A stretch of DNA of 35,838 bases, taken from NCBI RefSeq assembly GCF_902805925.1, contig NZ_CADCUP010000034.1, positions 14,021 to 49,858 of the forward strand, read 5' to 3'. Positions 32,631 through 35,838 of this stretch are shown piece after piece. The position numbers and the translations under genes were made by a program. The notes below the pieces were generated by a model that was not told where the DNA came from, searched no databases, and worked only from the letters and a program-made list of their open reading frames with translations. How positions within the stretch are numbered: position 1 is the first letter of the stretch; every line of letters begins with the position of its first letter. The DNA is from an uncultured Nocardioides sp. Lineage in GTDB: Bacteria; Actinomycetota; Actinomycetes; Propionibacteriales; Nocardioidaceae.

Positions 32631-33890
32631 GTGGACCGCCGTGACGTCGTGGTGGTCGGCGCCGGGCTGGCCGGTCTCCAGTGCGCCCGCGACCTGCTCG
32701 CGGCCGGGCGGGACGTGCAGGTCCTCGAGGCGGCCGACGAGGTGGGCGGCCGGGTGCGCACCGAGGAGGTCGACGGGTTCCTCCTCGACCGGGGGTTCCA
32801 GCTCCTCAACCCCGCCTATCCCGCCGTACGCCGCCTCGTCGACGTCGACGCGCTCGGGCTCCAGCAGTTCGGCGCCGGCGTCGCGGCCCGGCTCGACGAC
32901 GGGCTGCAGGTGCTCGCCGACCCGCGTCGCGAGCCCCGGCTCGCCGCGACCACGGCGCGTGCGGTGGCGTCGCGCCCCGGTGAGCTGTGGGCCCTCGCCC
33001 GCTGGACCGCTCCCCTGCTCCGCGCCTCCGTCGGCCGTGACCGGCTGGGCGCGCGGCTGGAGGACCGGGTCCACGGCACCCTGCGTGACTCCCTCGACCG
33101 GGCCGGGCTCGGCGGCACGCTGCGGCGGGTGGTCGACCGCTTCCTCACCGGGGTCGTCCTCGACGACGAGGGCGGCACCGCCGCGGCGTACGCACTGCTC
33201 CTGGTGAGCGCCTTCGCCAGCGGCACCCCGGGCCTGCCCGCGCAGGGCATGCGGGCGCTGCCCCGGCAGCTGGCCGGCCACCTCGGGGGCCGGATCCGGC
33301 TCGGAGCCCGGGTGCGGTCGGTGGCGCCGACCGCGGGCGGCTTCCACGTCGCCGTCGACGGCGAGACGCTGCGCGCCCGGCACCTCGTCGTGGCCACGGG
33401 TCCGCGGGAGGCGGCTGGGCTGACCGGCACCGGCAGCCTGGACGTCCGCGGCGTGGTCACCCAGTGGTTCGCCACCGACGACCCGCCCACCGGCTCCGAC
33501 CTGCTGCACGTGGACGCCCGGGCCCGCGCCCGCGGCCCCGTGGTGAACACCGCCGTCGTGTCGAACGCCGCACCGACGTACGCACCGGCAGGCCGGCACC
33601 TCGTGCAGGCCTCGGCCCTGCTGCGCCGCGGCGGCGCGGCGCCCACCGGCGAGGAGATGGAGCGGCACGCCGCCGAGCTGCTGGGCACCCCCGGCGCCCG
33701 CTGGGAGACCGTGGCCCGCCACGAGGTGCCCGACGCGTTGCCCGCACAGCCGGTGCCGTTCGTGGAGCGGCGCCGCGTCGCCGTCCGCGGCGGGATCGTC
33801 GTGTGCGGCGACCACCAGGACACCGCGTCCCTCCAGGGCGCGCTGGTCAGCGGCGAGCGGGCCGCCCGCGCCGTGCTCGCCGTGTCGTGA
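32631..33890 (+). CDS. FAD-dependent amine-oxidase/phytoene-desaturase-like oxidoreductase
   Basis: The 419-residue protein opens with a dinucleotide-binding motif VVVVGAGLAGLQCARDLL (6-23), VLEAADEVGGRVRTEEVDG and FLLDRGFQLLNPAYP. The C-terminal GGIVVCGDHQDTASLQGALV is the closing FAD contact of the family. It belongs with flavin monoamine oxidase/phytoene desaturase-like enzymes, but the substrate cannot be read. GTG 32631 begins 2 bases after the MerR-DICT stop with no clear Shine-Dalgarno, so reinitiation from the regulator is likely. It overlaps the next gene by 4 bases. Confidence 0.85.
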   Translation: MDRRDVVVVGAGLAGLQCARDLLAAGRDVQVLEAADEVGGRVRTEEVDGFLLDRGFQLLNPAYPAVRRLVDVDALGLQQFGAGVAARLDDGLQVLADPRREPRLAATTARAVASRPGELWALARWTAPLLRASVGRDRLGARLEDRVHGTLRDSLDRAGLGGTLRRVVDRFLTGVVLDDEGGTAAAYALLLVSAFASGTPGLPAQGMRALPRQLAGHLGGRIRLGARVRSVAPTAGGFHVAVDGETLRARHLVVATGPREAAGLTGTGSLDVRGVVTQWFATDDPPTGSDLLHVDARARARGPVVNTAVVSNAAPTYAPAGRHLVQASALLRRGGAAPTGEEMERHAAELLGTPGARWETVARHEVPDALPAQPVPFVERRRVAVRGGIVVCGDHQDTASLQGALVSGERAARAVLAVS

Positions 33891-34306
33891 ACGTCGAGCC
33901 CTCGCTGCTGGCGTACACCCTCGCCGCGGCCGGCCACGCGGCCTTCCAGGTGACGGTGACCGCGCTGGTCTACCCGGCGCTGGCGCGCGTCCCGGCCGAC
34001 CGCTGGCCCGAGGCGCACGGGCGCCACAGCCGCACCATCGCTCCGATCGTCGGCCTGCTGTACGGCGCGCTCGTGCTCACCGGCGGCTGGACGCTCGCGG
34101 CCGGCCCGTCGTCGTACGCCGTCGTCGCCGTCGCGCTCGCCGCCGGCTGCATCGCGGTCACCGCGTTCCTCGCCGCGCCCACCCACGGCCGCCTGGCGGA
34201 GCCCGAGCCCGCCCTCCTGCGGAGGCTGCTGGCCGTCGACCGCGTGCGGGCCCTGCTGGCGGTCGCCTCCCTGGCCGCGGCGCTCGCCGCGCTCCTCACG
34301 GGGTGA
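33887..34306 (+). CDS. Small four-helix membrane protein
   Basis: I do not assign a family. The 139-residue protein has four hydrophobic segments: LLAYTLAAAGHAAFQVTVTA, IVGLLYGALVLTGGWTLAAG, AVVAVALAAGCIAVTAFLAA and LLAVASLAAALAALL. Conserved-looking polar sites within or near membranes include His18 and the HGRHS segment. GTG 33887 overlaps the oxidoreductase stop (GTGA), placing it in the MerR-DICT operon. It may anchor or supply a lipid-soluble substrate to the FAD enzyme; that is speculation. It ends 13 bases before the converging SpoIIM gene. Confidence 0.7.
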   Translation: MNVEPSLLAYTLAAAGHAAFQVTVTALVYPALARVPADRWPEAHGRHSRTIAPIVGLLYGALVLTGGWTLAAGPSSYAVVAVALAAGCIAVTAFLAAPTHGRLAEPEPALLRRLLAVDRVRALLAVASLAAALAALLTG

Positions 34307-34319
34307 CGCCGGCGCGACG

Positions 34320-35315
34320 TCAGGCCTGGGTGGCCACGCGGTCCTCGAGCAGCGCGGCGTCGAGGTCGCCGGTGGCGCCGCGGTGGTACGCCGCGCGACC
34401 GGCCACGAAGACGTAGGCGAGGAAGACCAGCTCGGCCACCACGCCGATGCCGACGCGCGCCCAGGTGGGCAGCCCGGACGGCGTCACGAAGGCCTCGATG
34501 ACGCCGCTGACGAACAGCACCGCGACCAGCCCCAGCGCGACGGTGCCGGCGGTGCGGCCCTCGCGGGCCAGGGACTGGGCGCGCGGCAGCGACCCCGGCT
34601 CGACCCACGACCAGAACAGCCGCAGCCCGACACCGCCGGCGACGAACACCGCCGTCAGCTCCAGCAGCCCGTGCGGGAGGATCAGGCCCCAGAAGTGCCC
34701 GGCATGGCCGTGCCGGGTCATGATCGAGCCGATGATCGCCAGGTTGGCGACGTTCTGCAGGAGCAGCCAGACGACCGGCGCCCCGAGGGCCCCCAGCGCG
34801 ATGCACAGCGCGGCCACCCACGCGTTGTTGACCCACACCTGGGCGGCGAAGTGCGACGCGGCGTACTGGCTGTAGTAGCCCTCGAAGTCCTCGTCGACGA
34901 GCTGGTCGACCTCGTCGGGGGTCAGCAGTCCCTGCTCGACGTCGGGATTGCCCAGCAGCCACCACATCATCACCGCGACGACCACGACGTTGGCCGCGAA
35001 CGTGCCCAGCCACCACCAGCGGAGCCGGTAGAGCGCAGCCGGGAAACGCTCGGTGAAGAAGGCGAGCACCCCGCGCCAGGTCGTCGACCGGGTGCCGGCC
35101 GACTTGTTGCGCGCCCGGGACAGCAGGGCGGAGAGGTAGGCGACCAGCGCGGCGTCGGGGGCCGAGGTGCGCACGACCGACAGGTGCGTGGCGACCTGCT
35201 GGTAGCGGTCGACCAGCTCGTCGCCCTCGGCACCGGTGAGCCGGCGGCGCTTCGTGAGCTCCTCGAGGCGGCGCCACTCGTCGTGGTGTGCCATCACGTA
35301 GGCGTCGAGGTCCAC
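34320..35315 (-). CDS. SpoIIM (stage II sporulation protein M) family membrane protein
   Basis: The 331-residue protein starts with a soluble helical part (DLDAYVMAHHDEWRRLEELT) and continues with about five to six membrane helices, including NNAWVAALCIALGALGAPVV and HGHAGHFWGLILPHGLLELT, the core SpoIIM phrases. In spore formers SpoIIM is part of an engulfment complex; in actinobacteria the family occurs beside RDD and DUF58/MoxR genes and has no sporulation role. Of several in-frame GTGs I chose 35313-35315, 7 bases after a TAGGGT -10 box, giving a leaderless VDLDAY start. Confidence 0.85.
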   Translation of the reverse strand: MDLDAYVMAHHDEWRRLEELTKRRRLTGAEGDELVDRYQQVATHLSVVRTSAPDAALVAYLSALLSRARNKSAGTRSTTWRGVLAFFTERFPAALYRLRWWWLGTFAANVVVVAVMMWWLLGNPDVEQGLLTPDEVDQLVDEDFEGYYSQYAASHFAAQVWVNNAWVAALCIALGALGAPVVWLLLQNVANLAIIGSIMTRHGHAGHFWGLILPHGLLELTAVFVAGGVGLRLFWSWVEPGSLPRAQSLAREGRTAGTVALGLVAVLFVSGVIEAFVTPSGLPTWARVGIGVVAELVFLAYVFVAGRAAYHRGATGDLDAALLEDRVATQA

Positions 35316-35322
35316 GCCCACC

Positions 35323-35332
35323 ACCCTATGCT
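35323..35332. promoter_or_regulatory. Overlapping divergent -10 boxes for spoIIM-like and RDD genes
   Basis: Minus-strand TAGGGT (35323-35328) and plus-strand TATGCT (35327-35332) share two bases. They lie 7 bases before GTG 35315 and 8 bases before ATG 35341 respectively. Both genes would be leaderless. The two polymerases cannot occupy the site together. Confidence 0.55.
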
Positions 35333-35340
35333 GGCCCGCG

Positions 35341-35838
35341 ATGGCCGAGCCCGACCTGCGGACCGCCGCGGCGCCCGAGCGCGCCGCCTACGCCGCCCTG
35401 ACCACCGACGACCTCGTCACCGGGGAGGCCGTCGCCCTCGACCTGCGCCCCGCCGGACTGCCGTCGCGGCTGCTCGCCGGGGTGATCGACGCGGTCGTCC
35501 TGCTCGTCGGCCTGCTGACGCTGGGGGTCCTGGCCACGACGGTGGAGACACTGACCCGCGGCAAGTCGCTGGGCAAGTGGGCGATGGGGCTGCGCGCCGT
35601 GCGCGACGACGCCGGCCCGATCACCTTCCAGCACGCCTTCGTGCGCGCGCTGATCGGCTTCGTGGAGATCTACGCCTTCTCCGGGGCGCCCGCCTTCTTC
35701 TCGGCGATGCTGAGCTCGCGTGGCAAGCGCCTGGGCGACTACGCCGCGGGCACCTACGTCGTCCGCGACCGCGTGCGCCTCAGCCTGCCCCACCCCGTGG
35801 AGATGCCGCGCGAGCTGGCGACGTGGGCCCGGTCGGCC
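35341..35838 (+). CDS. RDD-family membrane protein, shortened membrane region, 3' end outside the window
   Basis: The frame runs open from ATG 35341 to the window end (166 codons). RDD hallmarks are present: ALDLRPAGLPSRLLAGVID with the family Arg and Asp, ETLTRGKSLGKWAMGLRAV, and SSRGKRLGDYAAGTYVV. Between the VID and the ETLT there are only about 22 hydrophobic residues, where RDD proteins usually have two helices and a loop, so about 30 residues and one helix appear to be missing. The frame is intact on both sides. The C-terminal tail continues beyond the window. Its neighbour spoIIM and this gene share a promoter region. Confidence 0.85.
   Translation, partial: MAEPDLRTAAAPERAAYAALTTDDLVTGEAVALDLRPAGLPSRLLAGVIDAVVLLVGLLTLGVLATTVETLTRGKSLGKWAMGLRAVRDDAGPITFQHAFVRALIGFVEIYAFSGAPAFFSAMLSSRGKRLGDYAAGTYVVRDRVRLSLPHPVEMPRELATWARSA

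Overview
The window is a very GC-rich, gene-dense chromosomal segment of an actinobacterium. The evidence is the frequent GTG starts, the many 1-4 base start/stop overlaps, the TANNNT -10 boxes sitting 6-8 bases before start codons (leaderless style), and the uninterrupted S10-spc order followed by infA-rpmJ-rpsM-rpsK-rpsD-rpoA-rplQ. Gene content and the dispersed GGTGGTCGAG...CGAGACC intergenic element point towards a Nocardioides-like lineage. That placement is inference; no rRNA or other taxonomic marker beyond ribosomal proteins is present.

Layout. 1-288: C-terminal end of a class E sortase. 293-1767 (minus): an RsmC/RlmG-like methyltransferase and truA. 1806-6412: an accessory block with a receiver-like/thioredoxin-reductase-like fusion, an ArsR regulator with twin operators driving an SRPBCC protein and a TIGR03086 protein, a PfkB sugar kinase (minus) and a small YtrA-type GntR regulator. 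This block separates truA from rplQ, which are commonly adjacent in actinobacteria. 6477-24954 (all minus): the ribosomal protein superoperon read rpsJ to rplQ, containing secY, adk, map, infA and rpoA. It is interrupted between map and infA by terC, which carries its own promoter and a yybP-ykoY-type manganese riboswitch. 24955-25464: divergent spacer holding a large dyad upstream of rpsJ. 25465-30595 (plus): a translationally coupled membrane operon (GPDPase-type membrane protein, DUF4129, DUF4350, MoxR ATPase, DUF58). 30592-31676 (minus): a degenerate FHA protein and a small partner. 31741-34306 (plus): MerR-DICT regulator, FAD amine-oxidase-family enzyme and a 4-TM protein. 34320-35838: divergent SpoIIM-family membrane protein and an RDD protein cut by the window end.

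How the genes work together. The central 18 kb makes the ribosome, the Sec channel, the RNA polymerase alpha subunit, initiation factor IF1, adenylate kinase and methionine aminopeptidase, so it couples translation, export and N-terminal processing. The 25465-30595 operon together with spoIIM and RDD resembles the recurrent actinobacterial MoxR/DUF58/DUF4129 envelope-associated cluster; here a MerR-DICT/oxidoreductase module lies inside that neighbourhood.

Most interesting points: a uL4 protein with a long acidic linker and a C-terminal sunset-like domain; a thioredoxin-reductase-like enzyme with a degenerate receiver and no CxxC; two near-identical ArsR operators bracketing a promoter; a riboswitch-terC unit inside the ribosomal superoperon; a 39-bp triplicated palindromic repeat between rpmJ and rpsM; back-to-back leaderless promoters; an RDD protein that seems to lack a membrane helix.
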